This document shows positions 7,601 through 15,785 of a DNA stretch of 64,000 nucleotides, one piece after another. The DNA lies in contig JALWTD010000014.1 in the NCBI GenBank assembly GCA_027082925.1, positions 320,393-384,392 of the forward strand, in the 5' to 3' direction. The notes under the pieces were generated by a model that saw nothing but the letters and a program-made list of their open reading frames with translations, was not told where the DNA came from and ran no database searches. A program made the position numbers and the translations under genes. Numbering within the stretch: the stretch's first letter is position 1; each line of letters opens with the position of its first letter. The DNA comes from Flavobacteriaceae bacterium. Lineage in GTDB: Bacteria > Bacteroidota > Bacteroidia > Flavobacteriales > Flavobacteriaceae.

Positions 7601-9973
7601 TTAAATGTTTTTTGAAATCCAGTTGGTGAGAATAGTTACAAAAACAACAATTGTTATAGAACTTAAAGGCATTAATATTGCAGCAACCACAGGGGTTAAC
7701 AACCCGTTTAGCGCAAAAATCATACCTATGATATTATAACAAAAAGATAATATAAAGCTCGCTTTAATTACTGTAATGGTTTTTTGTGTTAACGTTAAAA
7801 ACTTTGGTAATTTGTTGAAAAGTTTTGCGTCAAGAATTGCGTCACAAGCCGGAGAAAACACATTAATGTCTTCGGCAATAACAATTCCAACATCACTTTG
7901 TGCCAAGGCTCCTGCATCATTTAAACCATCTCCAACCATTAATACTTTTCTTCCTTTTGATTGGAGATTTTTTATAAACACCAATTTATCTTCTGGTTTT
8001 TGATTAAATTTAAACTGAGTTCCTTTAGGTAAAATTTTCTCCAAATGTATTTTTTCTCCGTCATTATCTCCCGATAAAATGACTAGTTTATATTTCTTAG
8101 AAAGTGCTAAAAAGACTTCTTCTATTCCTTTTCTATAACTATTTTTAAACCTATATAACCCTTTTATTTTATTGTCTATTTTGATGTAAATAACCGTTTC
8201 TTTTGAGTTTTTAGCAGGTGCTCCAACAAAATCTGCCGAACCCAACTGAACTTTACAATCTTTTACAGTAGCCTCAATACCTTTTCCTAAAACTTCATTA
8301 AAATCTTGTGGTTGATATAAATGAGCATCGGTAATAGGTATAAAATGGTATAGTGCTCTACTTAAAGGATGATTGGATGCTCTTAGTACTGATTTAACAA
8401 TTTTAATTTCAGCTGTTTTTAAAGGCTCTCCATCGTATTCTATTTGAGTCTTATCGTTGGATGTAATTGTTCCTGTTTTATCAAAAATAACCGTATCTAC
8501 CTTAGACATACTTTCTATAGTTTCGGCATTTTTAAGATAAAATTTGTGGTAACCAAAAATTCGGAGCATATTTCCTATTGCGAAAGGTGCCGAAAGTGCT
8601 AACGCACATGGACAAGCTATAATTAAAACAGCTGTTGTTACGTTTATTGCTGTTGGTATATCTATAAAAGACCAGTAAATACCTGCCGAGATTGCAATTG
8701 TTAAAACAACAAACGTAAAATACTTACTAATAGAATCGGTAATGTTTTTAATGGTAACTTCTGTATTTTCTTTAAACACATCATGTCCCCATAACTGAGT
8801 TAAATAACTTTGAGAAATAGTGTTAATTACTTCTATTTCTATTGCTCCTGAAGTTTGTTTTCCTCCGGCATAGAGTTTATCTCCCGATTGTTTTAATACC
8901 GGTAGTGACTCTCCTGTTACAAAACTATAATCTATTGCTGCATTTCCACTAATTAAAATGGCATCTACAGGTATTAGCTCTTCATTTCTAATTAAAAGCC
9001 TGTCACCTCTTTTTATATCCTTTACCTCAATACTTTTTTCTTCACCTTCAACTATTTTTGTGACTGCAATAGGAAAATACGATTTATAGTCTCTTTCAAA
9101 CGATAAAAAATTATATGTTTTTTGTTGAAAAAATTTCCCGAGTAACAGAAAAAAGATAAGTCCTGTTAAGCTATCAAAAAAACCAGACCCTGTGTTTAAA
9201 ATAATTTCGATAGAACTTCGTATAAAAAGAACCAATATTCCTATTACTATGGGAACATCTATATTCAAAATTTTATGGCGAAGCCCTTTGTAAGCCGATA
9301 TAAAATAATCTTTTGCTGAATACAATACTACCGGAATAGACATTGCAAACATAAGCCACCTAAAAAGTGGTTTATAGGTGTCTAACCAAAAGTCTTCTAC
9401 CCCAAAGTATTCAGGGAAAGACAATAGCATTACATTTCCAAAAGCAAATGCTGCTATTGAAATTTGATAAATTAATGTTTTATCTACCTTGTGCTTTTTA
9501 GCATCTGCATTCTCTAAACTAATGTAAGGCTCGTAACCAATAGAAGTAATAAGCTCTACTATTTTTTTAAGTGTAACTGCATTATTTTTAAAAGTAACTC
9601 TAAGTGTTTTTTTAGGGAAGTTTACGGTTGAAGTAATAATACCTTTATCCAATTTACTCAAATTTTCTAACACCCATATACAAGAACTACAATGGATACT
9701 CGGAATTTGAAATTCTATTACCGAAGTGGTACCATCATTAAACTCTACAAGCTTTTCTACAATCTCGGCATTGTCTAAATAGTTGTACTTTCCTTTTATT
9801 TCTTTTGGGATGGTTCCCGGGGAAGTTTCTAAATCGTAATAACAATTTAACTCGTTTGCATGCAGTATTTCAAAAACTGTTTTACAACCGTTACAACAAA
9901 ACGATTTTTCATCAAACAAAATTGGATTTTTACCGCAATCAGCGCCACAATGATAACAAACATTCGTCTCCAT
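7601..9973 (-). CDS. ccoI: Heavy-metal P1B-type ATPase CcoI/FixI (copper supply to cbb3 oxidase)
   Basis: This 790-residue inner-membrane pump is thought to export Cu for the CuB site of cbb3 oxidase. In order it shows: a Cys-rich N-terminal domain (CYHCGADCG, FCCNGC); an HMA domain with CSSC at 95-98; six to eight membrane helices; TGES at 353-356; the transport motif CPC at 454-456; DKTGT with the phosphorylated Asp498; and GDGLNDAGALAQ near the C-terminus. All catalytic residues are intact. It is the promoter-proximal gene of the oxidase locus and divergent from the Crp/Fnr-type regulator, which is in keeping with co-regulation. Confidence 0.95.
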   Translation of the reverse strand: METNVCYHCGADCGKNPILFDEKSFCCNGCKTVFEILHANELNCYYDLETSPGTIPKEIKGKYNYLDNAEIVEKLVEFNDGTTSVIEFQIPSIHCSSCIWVLENLSKLDKGIITSTVNFPKKTLRVTFKNNAVTLKKIVELITSIGYEPYISLENADAKKHKVDKTLIYQISIAAFAFGNVMLLSFPEYFGVEDFWLDTYKPLFRWLMFAMSIPVVLYSAKDYFISAYKGLRHKILNIDVPIVIGILVLFIRSSIEIILNTGSGFFDSLTGLIFFLLLGKFFQQKTYNFLSFERDYKSYFPIAVTKIVEGEEKSIEVKDIKRGDRLLIRNEELIPVDAILISGNAAIDYSFVTGESLPVLKQSGDKLYAGGKQTSGAIEIEVINTISQSYLTQLWGHDVFKENTEVTIKNITDSISKYFTFVVLTIAISAGIYWSFIDIPTAINVTTAVLIIACPCALALSAPFAIGNMLRIFGYHKFYLKNAETIESMSKVDTVIFDKTGTITSNDKTQIEYDGEPLKTAEIKIVKSVLRASNHPLSRALYHFIPITDAHLYQPQDFNEVLGKGIEATVKDCKVQLGSADFVGAPAKNSKETVIYIKIDNKIKGLYRFKNSYRKGIEEVFLALSKKYKLVILSGDNDGEKIHLEKILPKGTQFKFNQKPEDKLVFIKNLQSKGRKVLMVGDGLNDAGALAQSDVGIVIAEDINVFSPACDAILDAKLFNKLPKFLTLTQKTITVIKASFILSFCYNIIGMIFALNGLLTPVVAAILMPLSSITIVVFVTILTNWISKNI

Positions 9974-9991
9974 TCCTACAAATTTCAGTCA

Positions 9992-9999
9992 CAAATTTA
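9992..9999 (-). promoter_or_regulatory. Predicted -7 element (TAAATTTG) for ccoI
   Basis: It matches TAnnTTTG on the minus strand, 18 bp before the ccoI start codon. The inverted repeat at 10021-10034 is centred 32 bp upstream of its centre, which places the box near -40. Confidence 0.55.
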
Positions 10000-10020
10000 T
10001 TCATTTATTTGTTCGTAAAC

Positions 10021-10034
10021 ATGACAAATGTCAT
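10021..10034. promoter_or_regulatory. Fnr/FixK-type box (ATGAC-AAAT-GTCAT) between ccoI and its regulator
   Basis: This is a perfect 5-bp inverted repeat with a 4-bp spacer in the divergent gap. Towards ccoI it lies at a class II activation position. Towards the regulator gene its centre is only 20 bp from the -7 element at 10044-10051, so it overlaps the -33 region and may mediate autorepression. The regulator encoded next to it is the obvious candidate ligand. Confidence 0.65.
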
Positions 10035-10043
10035 TTTTTTTTG

Positions 10044-10051
10044 TAAATTTG
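10044..10051 (+). promoter_or_regulatory. Predicted -7 element (TAAATTTG) for the Crp/Fnr-type regulator
   Basis: It matches TAnnTTTG, 36 bp before the chosen ATG at 10088. This position also argues against an upstream in-frame ATG at 10028, which would precede the predicted transcription start. Confidence 0.5.
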
Positions 10052-10087
10052 TGTAGATTAAAATTAGCCACTACAAACAAACTTAAT

Positions 10088-10774
10088 ATGTCAACATGCG
10101 CTCAGTGTATTACCAAACGCTTCAATGCTTTAAAAGCTTTAACTAATTGTGAATTAGAACGTTTTTCAGAACACAAAACCTCTCTTCTGATAAAAAAGGG
10201 TGAAAAACTGATGACTGAAGGAAATGCTATAAATGGATTATACTGTATCAAAGACGGCAAGTGTAAACTGACTAAACTTAATACAAACGGAAAAGAGCAA
10301 ATTATAAAGTTTATTAAAGGTGGAGATATTTTAGGGCATCGTTCTATACTAAGTGAGGAACCTGTTGGGTTGAATGTAATTGCCTTAGAAGATATGCATG
10401 TGTGCTTTATTCCTAAAGGAGATATTTTAGATACTATTAAAGAGAACGCTCAGTTTTCGTTAAACCTAATGAAAAACATATCTCATCAATTAAATGAAGC
10501 CAATTCATCTATCTCACAAATGGCTCAAAAGCCGGTAAAAGACAGACTTGCTGAAACACTTCTAAACTTAGAAGAAACCTTTGGTGTAGATAAAGATAAC
10601 TGTATTGACGTTGTACTTACAAGAGAAGAAATTGCAAATACCATTGGTACTGCTACAGAATCTGCTATCAGACTATTATCCAACCTTAAAAAAGATGGTG
10701 TTATTGACTTGATAGGTAAAAAAATTAAGATTCTAAATAAAAATATGCTTAAAAACTTATCTGAAGGATATTAG
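10088..10774 (+). CDS. Crp/Fnr family transcriptional regulator of the cbb3 locus
   Basis: This 228-residue protein has a cyclic-nucleotide-binding-fold sensor (about 20-140), a long dimer helix and a C-terminal HTH_Crp domain (recognition segment TATESAIRLLSNLKK). N-terminal cysteines at 4, 7 and 21 resemble the Fe-S ligand cluster of FNR, so oxygen or NO sensing is plausible but unproven. In the recognition helix the E..R pair contacting TGA half-sites is kept, but the FNR Ser between them is Ile. The start was placed at MSTCAQC because the upstream ATG precedes the -7 element. It is divergent from ccoI with a shared 14-bp palindrome. Confidence 0.9.
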   Translation: MSTCAQCITKRFNALKALTNCELERFSEHKTSLLIKKGEKLMTEGNAINGLYCIKDGKCKLTKLNTNGKEQIIKFIKGGDILGHRSILSEEPVGLNVIALEDMHVCFIPKGDILDTIKENAQFSLNLMKNISHQLNEANSSISQMAQKPVKDRLAETLLNLEETFGVDKDNCIDVVLTREEIANTIGTATESAIRLLSNLKKDGVIDLIGKKIKILNKNMLKNLSEGY

Positions 10775-10789
10775 AAACAAATATTTTTT

Positions 10790-12034
10790 TTACTCCATTG
10801 AAGCTGCAATACGCTTATAAATACCTTTTTCGAGTTTTGTTCTTATTGCTGAAAATGCTTCAATAGTTTCGTGTACATCTTCTAAAGTATGAGCTGCTGT
10901 AGGTATTAGTCGTAAAATGATTAATCCTTTAGGAATTACAGGATATACTACAATAGAACAAAAAATTCTATAATTTTCTCGTAAATCGTTTACCATTGCC
11001 ATTGCTTCCGGAATATCCCCTTCTAAAAATACAGGAGTAACGCAAGTATTTGTTTTTCCTATATTAAATCCTTTTTCTTTTAATCCGTTTTGAAGTGCAT
11101 TTACAACCTTCCAAAGCTTATTTTTAAGCTCAGGCATGGTTCTAATCATATCCAAACGTTTTAAAGCTCCCTTTACCATAGGCATTGGAAGTGATTTTGC
11201 AAACATTTGCGAACGCATATTGTACTGTAAATACTGAATAATATCTTTATCTGCAGCAAAAAATGCTCCTATACCTGCCATAGATTTTGCGAACGTTGCG
11301 AAGTACACGTCAATTCCGTCTTGCACTCCTTGTTCAAAGCCTGTACCTCTACCTCCTTCTCCTAGGGTTCCAAATCCGTGAGCATCATCTACAAGTAATC
11401 TGAAGTTATATTTATCTTTAAGAGCTATAATTTCTTTCAATTTACCTTGTTCTCCTCGCATTCCAAAAACACCTTCTGAGATTACTAAAATACCGCCATT
11501 TGTGTCGTTTGCAATTTTAGTTGCTCTTTGTAAGTTTTTTTCTAAACTCTCTATATTGTTATGTTGGTAAGTAAACCTTTTTCCATGGTGTAATCTAACA
11601 CCGTCTATAATACAAGCATGTGAATCTACATCGTATACAATTACATCATTTTTACTCACAAGAGCATCAATAGCAGATACCATTCCTTGGTAACCAAAAT
11701 TTACCAAATATGCTGCTTCTTTAGCTACAAATTCGGCACATTCTTTTTCTAATTGTTCGTGGTATTTTGTATGTCCTGACATCATTCTAGCTCCCATTGG
11801 GTAAGCCATTCCGTATTCTGCTGCGGCTTCAGCATCTGCTTTACGTACTTCAGGATGATTTGCTAAACCTAAGTAGTCATTTATACTCCAAGTAATTACT
11901 TTCTTTCCATTGAATTCCATTCTATTAGAAATTTCACCTTCTAGTTTTGGAAATACATAATATCCTTCTGCCTGCTTTGCCCATTTCCCCAAAGGACCTT
12001 TATCTCTAATTATTCTTTCAAATAAATCTTTCAT
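10790..12034 (-). CDS. Alpha-oxoamine synthase family PLP enzyme; candidate cysteate fatty-acyl transferase (capnine synthesis)
   Basis: This 414-residue fold-type I PLP enzyme is of the KBL/BioF/serine palmitoyltransferase family. The PLP lysine is K250 in YFATFAKSMAG. DDAHGFG (216-222) binds the cofactor, and H139 in VDSHAC is the stacking histidine. The family condenses an amino acid with an acyl thioester, releasing CO2. Gliding Flavobacteriia use such an enzyme to join cysteate and a branched acyl group into capnine, the sulfonolipid base. The cysteine-synthase-like neighbour upstream supports that role. Serine palmitoyltransferase or 2-amino-3-ketobutyrate ligase remain alternatives. 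A strong terminator separates the two genes. Confidence 0.85.
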   Translation of the reverse strand: MKDLFERIIRDKGPLGKWAKQAEGYYVFPKLEGEISNRMEFNGKKVITWSINDYLGLANHPEVRKADAEAAAEYGMAYPMGARMMSGHTKYHEQLEKECAEFVAKEAAYLVNFGYQGMVSAIDALVSKNDVIVYDVDSHACIIDGVRLHHGKRFTYQHNNIESLEKNLQRATKIANDTNGGILVISEGVFGMRGEQGKLKEIIALKDKYNFRLLVDDAHGFGTLGEGGRGTGFEQGVQDGIDVYFATFAKSMAGIGAFFAADKDIIQYLQYNMRSQMFAKSLPMPMVKGALKRLDMIRTMPELKNKLWKVVNALQNGLKEKGFNIGKTNTCVTPVFLEGDIPEAMAMVNDLRENYRIFCSIVVYPVIPKGLIILRLIPTAAHTLEDVHETIEAFSAIRTKLEKGIYKRIAASME

Positions 12035-12126
12035 TGTATATTATTTTGCACAAAACGCAATTTAGAGTTGCTTTTTGAGATTGCAAAGTACGGTATTTTT
12101 TTTTTCCTATTCAAATGTTAAGGAAA

Positions 12127-12166
12127 CAAAAAAAGGGGATAAAATTTAAATTTTATCCCCTTTTTT
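12127..12166. terminator. Bidirectional-looking terminator between the cysteine-synthase-like and oxoamine synthase genes
   Basis: A perfect 13-bp inverted repeat without loop (12135-12160, GGGGATAAAATTT and its complement) is flanked by an A-run and a T-run. On the minus strand it follows the cysteine-synthase-like gene by about 15 bp, so the downstream synthase needs its own promoter or read-through. Confidence 0.85.
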
Positions 12167-12180
12167 ATTAGAATCTTCAA

Positions 12181-13218
12181 TTATTTGATGTATTCAACTG
12201 CTGCGTGAGCTTGCTTCTGAGTATCAAAAAATCCTTGTTCTGCCATCCACTCATCGCTATAGATTTTTTCCATATATCTAGAACCGTGATCTGGTAATAT
12301 TAATACAACATTGGCATTTTCATCAAACATACCCTGCGCTGCGTATTGTATGGTAGCTTGTACCACTGCTCCACTTGTATAACCTGTAAACAATCCTTCA
12401 GTTACTGCCAATTCTCTGGCTCTGTGCGCTGCGGCTTCATCTGTTACCTTTTCAAAAACATCAATTACGTCAAAATCTGTAGCTGTAGGTATTAAGTTTT
12501 TTCCTAAACCTTCAATTCTGTACGGATAAATTTCTTTTTTATCAAACTCACCGGTTTCATGGAATTTTTTAAGGATTGATCCAAAAGCATCCACTCCTAA
12601 AATTTTTATATCCGAGTTTTGTTCTTTTAAATATCTTGAAACTCCAGAAATTGTTCCTCCTGTACCACTGGCTGCAACCAAATGTGTAATTTTTCCATTT
12701 GTTTGTTTCCAAATTTCAGGTCCTGTAGAACTGTAATGCGCATCTACATTTAATTTATTGAAATATTGGTTAATGTAAATAGAGTTTGCTGTTTCCTCGT
12801 GAAGTCGTTTTGCAACTTGATAGTAAGAACGAGGGTCATCTGCTTTAACATGTGCCGGACAAACATATACTTTGGCTCCCATTGCCTTCAGCATATTTAT
12901 TTTTCCTTTAGATGCCTTTGAGTTTACTGCCAAAATGCAGTTGTAACCTTTTATTATACTAACTAAAGCTATGCTAAAGCCTGTATTTCCTGAGGTAGTT
13001 TCTATAATTGTACTTCCTTCTTTTAACAATCCTTGACGCTCAGCTTCTTCAATAATATGAAGCGCAATTCTGTCTTTCATAGAATGTCCCGGGTTAAAAC
13101 CTTCGTACTTAGCATAAAAGTTGCCTGGAATATTTTTTATTATTTTATTGAGCTTAATTAGAGGAGTATTACCAATATGATCTAGGATAGTATTACTTAT
13201 ACCAGTATTTTGTATCAT
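12181..13218 (-). CDS. Cysteine synthase/CBS family PLP enzyme; candidate cysteate synthase
   Basis: This 345-residue fold-type II PLP enzyme has Schiff-base lysine K48 (GHSMKDRIA), phosphate/substrate loop TSGNTG (75-80) and the cofactor loop GTGGTISG. The family performs beta-replacement on serine derivatives. It is longer than ordinary CysK by a C-terminal extension after the [15 protein letters not shown] segment. Next to a capnine-type synthase, making L-cysteate from an activated serine and sulfite is a reasonable inference. Plain O-acetylserine sulfhydrylase or cystathionine beta-synthase activity is the alternative. No CBS-pair domain is present. Confidence 0.85.
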   Translation of the reverse strand: MIQNTGISNTILDHIGNTPLIKLNKIIKNIPGNFYAKYEGFNPGHSMKDRIALHIIEEAERQGLLKEGSTIIETTSGNTGFSIALVSIIKGYNCILAVNSKASKGKINMLKAMGAKVYVCPAHVKADDPRSYYQVAKRLHEETANSIYINQYFNKLNVDAHYSSTGPEIWKQTNGKITHLVAASGTGGTISGVSRYLKEQNSDIKILGVDAFGSILKKFHETGEFDKKEIYPYRIEGLGKNLIPTATDFDVIDVFEKVTDEAAAHRARELAVTEGLFTGYTSGAVVQATIQYAAQGMFDENANVVLILPDHGSRYMEKIYSDEWMAEQGFFDTQKQAHAAVEYIK

Positions 13219-13283
13219 TATTTAGAGTTTAATTCAAACATAAATTCATTAGAAATGAATTATGATTTACAATCTATAACGTG

Positions 13284-13291
13284 CAAATTTA
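13284..13291 (-). promoter_or_regulatory. Predicted -7 element (TAAATTTG) upstream of the cysteine-synthase-like gene
   Basis: It matches TAnnTTTG on the minus strand and overlaps the oligopeptidase stop codon, giving a leader of about 60 nt. A second match (TATGTTTG, 13235-13242) lies closer to the start codon. Confidence 0.35.
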
Positions 13292-15373
13292 ATAATTTTT
13301 TTTAAAACATGCCTTTCCTTCCAAATCAATAATAAAACTATAATCCATTGCTATTTCTTTTAAGGCTTCAAATCTTCCTGAAGCCCCTCCGTGTCCGGCT
13401 TTCATATTTGTATGAAGCACCAAAATAGTATCGTTTAATTTATAATCTCTTAATTTGGCAACCCATTTTGCCGGTTCAAAATACTGTACTTGTGAATCAT
13501 GAAGCCCTGTTGTTACCAATAAATTAGGGTAGTGTTGTTTTGAAACGTTATCATACGGTGAGTACGATTTAATATAATCGTAATACTCTTTTATATTAGG
13601 ATTTCCCCATTCGTCGTATTCTCCTGTTGTTAAAGGGATAGAACTATCTAACATTGTAGTTAAAACATCTACAAAAGGCACCGATGCTATTACGCCGTGA
13701 AATAAATCGGGATTCATATTGATAACTACTCCCATTAATAAGCCTCCGGCAGAACCTCCACTTACATATAAATGTTTTTTTGAAGTATAGTTATGTTTTA
13801 TTAAATGTTTTGCGCAATCTATAAAATCGGTAAACGTATTTTTTTTCTTCAATAATTTTCCATCTTCATACCATTTTCTACCCAAATACTCACCTCCTCT
13901 AACATGTGCTATAGCAAAAACAAAACCTCTATCTAATAAACTTAAACGAGTAGAGCTAAAACCAGCGTCAATAGTGTACCCATACGAACCGTACGCATAT
14001 AATAATAATGGTGTTTCACTATTTAAATTGGTGTTTTTGTGGTATACTAATGATATTGGAACTTTTGTACCATCGGTTGCTTTAGCCCAAATACGTTCGC
14101 TTTTATAATTTTTCTTATCAAAACTTCCTCCTAAAACTTGCTGCTCTTTTTTAATTGTTTTTGATTTATCATTTACATTAAAGTCTATTACAGAGTTTGG
14201 TGTAGTCATTGAATTATAACTATACCTAATTGTATTTGTATCAAATTCGGGGTTGTAAAATACGCCTGCCGAATAGGTTTCTTCTTCAAAAGGAAAGTAA
14301 AAATCTTCCGATTTATCCCAACGTATAATTCTAATTTTATTTAAACCGTTTACTCTTTCTTCTAACACCAAAAAGTCTTTAAATATAGAAAAATCTTCTA
14401 GTAAAACTTCTTCTCTATGCGGTATTACATCTTCCCAATTTTCTTTATTTGTAAATGCTTCAGCTGTTTTCATTAATTTAAAATTTGTAGCATTTCCCAT
14501 ATTGGTATGTATGTAAAAATGGTTGTTGTAATGAGCAATGCTGTATTCTAAATCGCGTTCTCTTGGCTGAATAACTCTAAACATACCTGTCGGATTATTT
14601 GCTTCCAACACTCTACATTCTGTAGAAACGGTACTATGAGAACCTATAACTAAGTATTTTTGAGATTTTGTTTTATAAACATAAACATTAAAGGTTTCAT
14701 CTTCTTCAAAAAATACTTCTACATCGTTTTTAGGATCTGTACCTAAAATATGTCTGAAAATTTTTTCACTTCGAAGCGTTTTCGGATTTTTAAGTGTGTA
14801 AAAAACTGTTTTATTATCGTTTGCCCAAGTTGCACTACCTGTTGTGTTTTTAATTTTTTCGGGATACAGTTCTCCTGTTTCTAAATTTTTAAATTGAAGT
14901 GTATATTGCCTTCTACTTACAGTATCAATACCAAAAGAAACCAATTTATTATTAGGACTAATCGAAAGACCGGCAAGCTTAAAGTAATTGTGTCCTTTAG
15001 CCAATACATTTACATCAAACATAATTTCTTCCTTGGCAGCTAAGGTTTTTTTCTTTCGAGCATAGATTGGATATTGCTTTCCTTTTTCAAAACGCGTAAT
15101 GTAGTAGTATCCATTTTTTTTGTACGGTACCGATTCGTCATCTTCTTTTATACGCGACTTCATTTCTAAAAAAAGAGCCTCTTGAAATTCTTTAGTATGC
15201 CCTGTAACAGCATTGTAATAATCATTCTCGGCATTTAAATAATCTATAACTTTCTTATTTTCTCTATCGTTTAACCAATAATAATTATCTATCCGTACAT
15301 CTCCGTGAGCTTCTAGTTTTTTTGCTATTTTTTCAGCTACAGGCGGATTTAATTTATTTTCACTCATTTTCAA
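13289..15373 (-). CDS. S9 family prolyl oligopeptidase (oligopeptidase B-like)
   Basis: This 694-residue serine peptidase lacks a signal peptide, so it is probably cytoplasmic. The N-terminal two thirds form the beta-propeller and the rest an alpha/beta hydrolase domain. The catalytic triad is visible: Ser541 in GGSAGG, Asp626 in GLHDSQV and His661 in AGHGGASG. The oxyanion-type motif YGSYGYTID precedes the hydrolase core. It should cleave short peptides after basic residues or proline. Initiation may be at the second in-frame ATG (MSENK), two codons in. It is divergent from the YbaB gene. Confidence 0.93.
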   Translation of the reverse strand: MKMSENKLNPPVAEKIAKKLEAHGDVRIDNYYWLNDRENKKVIDYLNAENDYYNAVTGHTKEFQEALFLEMKSRIKEDDESVPYKKNGYYYITRFEKGKQYPIYARKKKTLAAKEEIMFDVNVLAKGHNYFKLAGLSISPNNKLVSFGIDTVSRRQYTLQFKNLETGELYPEKIKNTTGSATWANDNKTVFYTLKNPKTLRSEKIFRHILGTDPKNDVEVFFEEDETFNVYVYKTKSQKYLVIGSHSTVSTECRVLEANNPTGMFRVIQPRERDLEYSIAHYNNHFYIHTNMGNATNFKLMKTAEAFTNKENWEDVIPHREEVLLEDFSIFKDFLVLEERVNGLNKIRIIRWDKSEDFYFPFEEETYSAGVFYNPEFDTNTIRYSYNSMTTPNSVIDFNVNDKSKTIKKEQQVLGGSFDKKNYKSERIWAKATDGTKVPISLVYHKNTNLNSETPLLLYAYGSYGYTIDAGFSSTRLSLLDRGFVFAIAHVRGGEYLGRKWYEDGKLLKKKNTFTDFIDCAKHLIKHNYTSKKHLYVSGGSAGGLLMGVVINMNPDLFHGVIASVPFVDVLTTMLDSSIPLTTGEYDEWGNPNIKEYYDYIKSYSPYDNVSKQHYPNLLVTTGLHDSQVQYFEPAKWVAKLRDYKLNDTILVLHTNMKAGHGGASGRFEALKEIAMDYSFIIDLEGKACFKKNY

Positions 15374-15418
15374 ATTACTATTACGTTAATTGCTGTTATT
15401 TTTATTATTCTGAATGGG

Positions 15419-15426
15419 CAAAAATA
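15419..15426 (-). promoter_or_regulatory. Predicted -7 element (TATTTTTG) for the S9 peptidase
   Basis: It matches TAnnTTTG on the minus strand, 46 bp from the start codon. Only one base separates it from the opposing ybaB element at 15428-15435. Confidence 0.45.
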
Positions 15427-15427
15427 C

Positions 15428-15435
15428 TATATTTG
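15428..15435 (+). promoter_or_regulatory. Predicted -7 element (TATATTTG) for the YbaB gene
   Basis: It matches TAnnTTTG followed by C, 31 bp before the start codon. It is back to back with the peptidase promoter. Confidence 0.55.
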
Positions 15436-15466
15436 CTTTATGTAATAACCATAAAAAATAATTAAA

Positions 15467-15784
15467 ATGTTTGGAGATTTATCTGGTATGATGGGAAAGC
15501 TTAAAGAAGCACAACAAAGAATTGAAAACACAAAAGCTCGTTTAAAAACTATTTTGATTGATGCCGAAGCCGGCGATGGAAAAATTAAAGTAACTGTTAC
15601 TGCTGATAGAACTGTTAAAAACATTGCTATTTCTAATGAGTTAACTGATAAAGAAGAAATTGAAGATTACCTAGTTATTGCTTTAAATAAAGCACTTGAA
15701 AAAGCAAATACAATTAGTGAATCTGAACTTGCCGCTGCGGCAAAAGAAGGAATGCCAAATATTCCAGGAATGGATTTACTGTAG
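15467..15784 (+). CDS. YbaB/EbfC family nucleoid-associated protein
   Basis: This 105-residue protein begins [20 protein letters not shown], the typical YbaB N-terminal helix. A central beta sheet follows with the segment [21 protein letters not shown] and a C-terminal helix rich in Ala/Lys. YbaB dimers bind DNA and influence nucleoid structure. In many bacteria the gene sits beside dnaX-recR, but not here. It is convergent with the helicase gene, with one base between the stop codons. Confidence 0.9.
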   Translation: MFGDLSGMMGKLKEAQQRIENTKARLKTILIDAEAGDGKIKVTVTADRTVKNIAISNELTDKEEIEDYLVIALNKALEKANTISESELAAAAKEGMPNIPGMDLL

Positions 15785-15785
15785 T

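Noticed and set aside
10028-10087. Longer N-terminus for the Crp/Fnr regulator
   Set aside because: The upstream ATG lies within the palindrome and before the predicted -7 element. The extra residues are not like the family.
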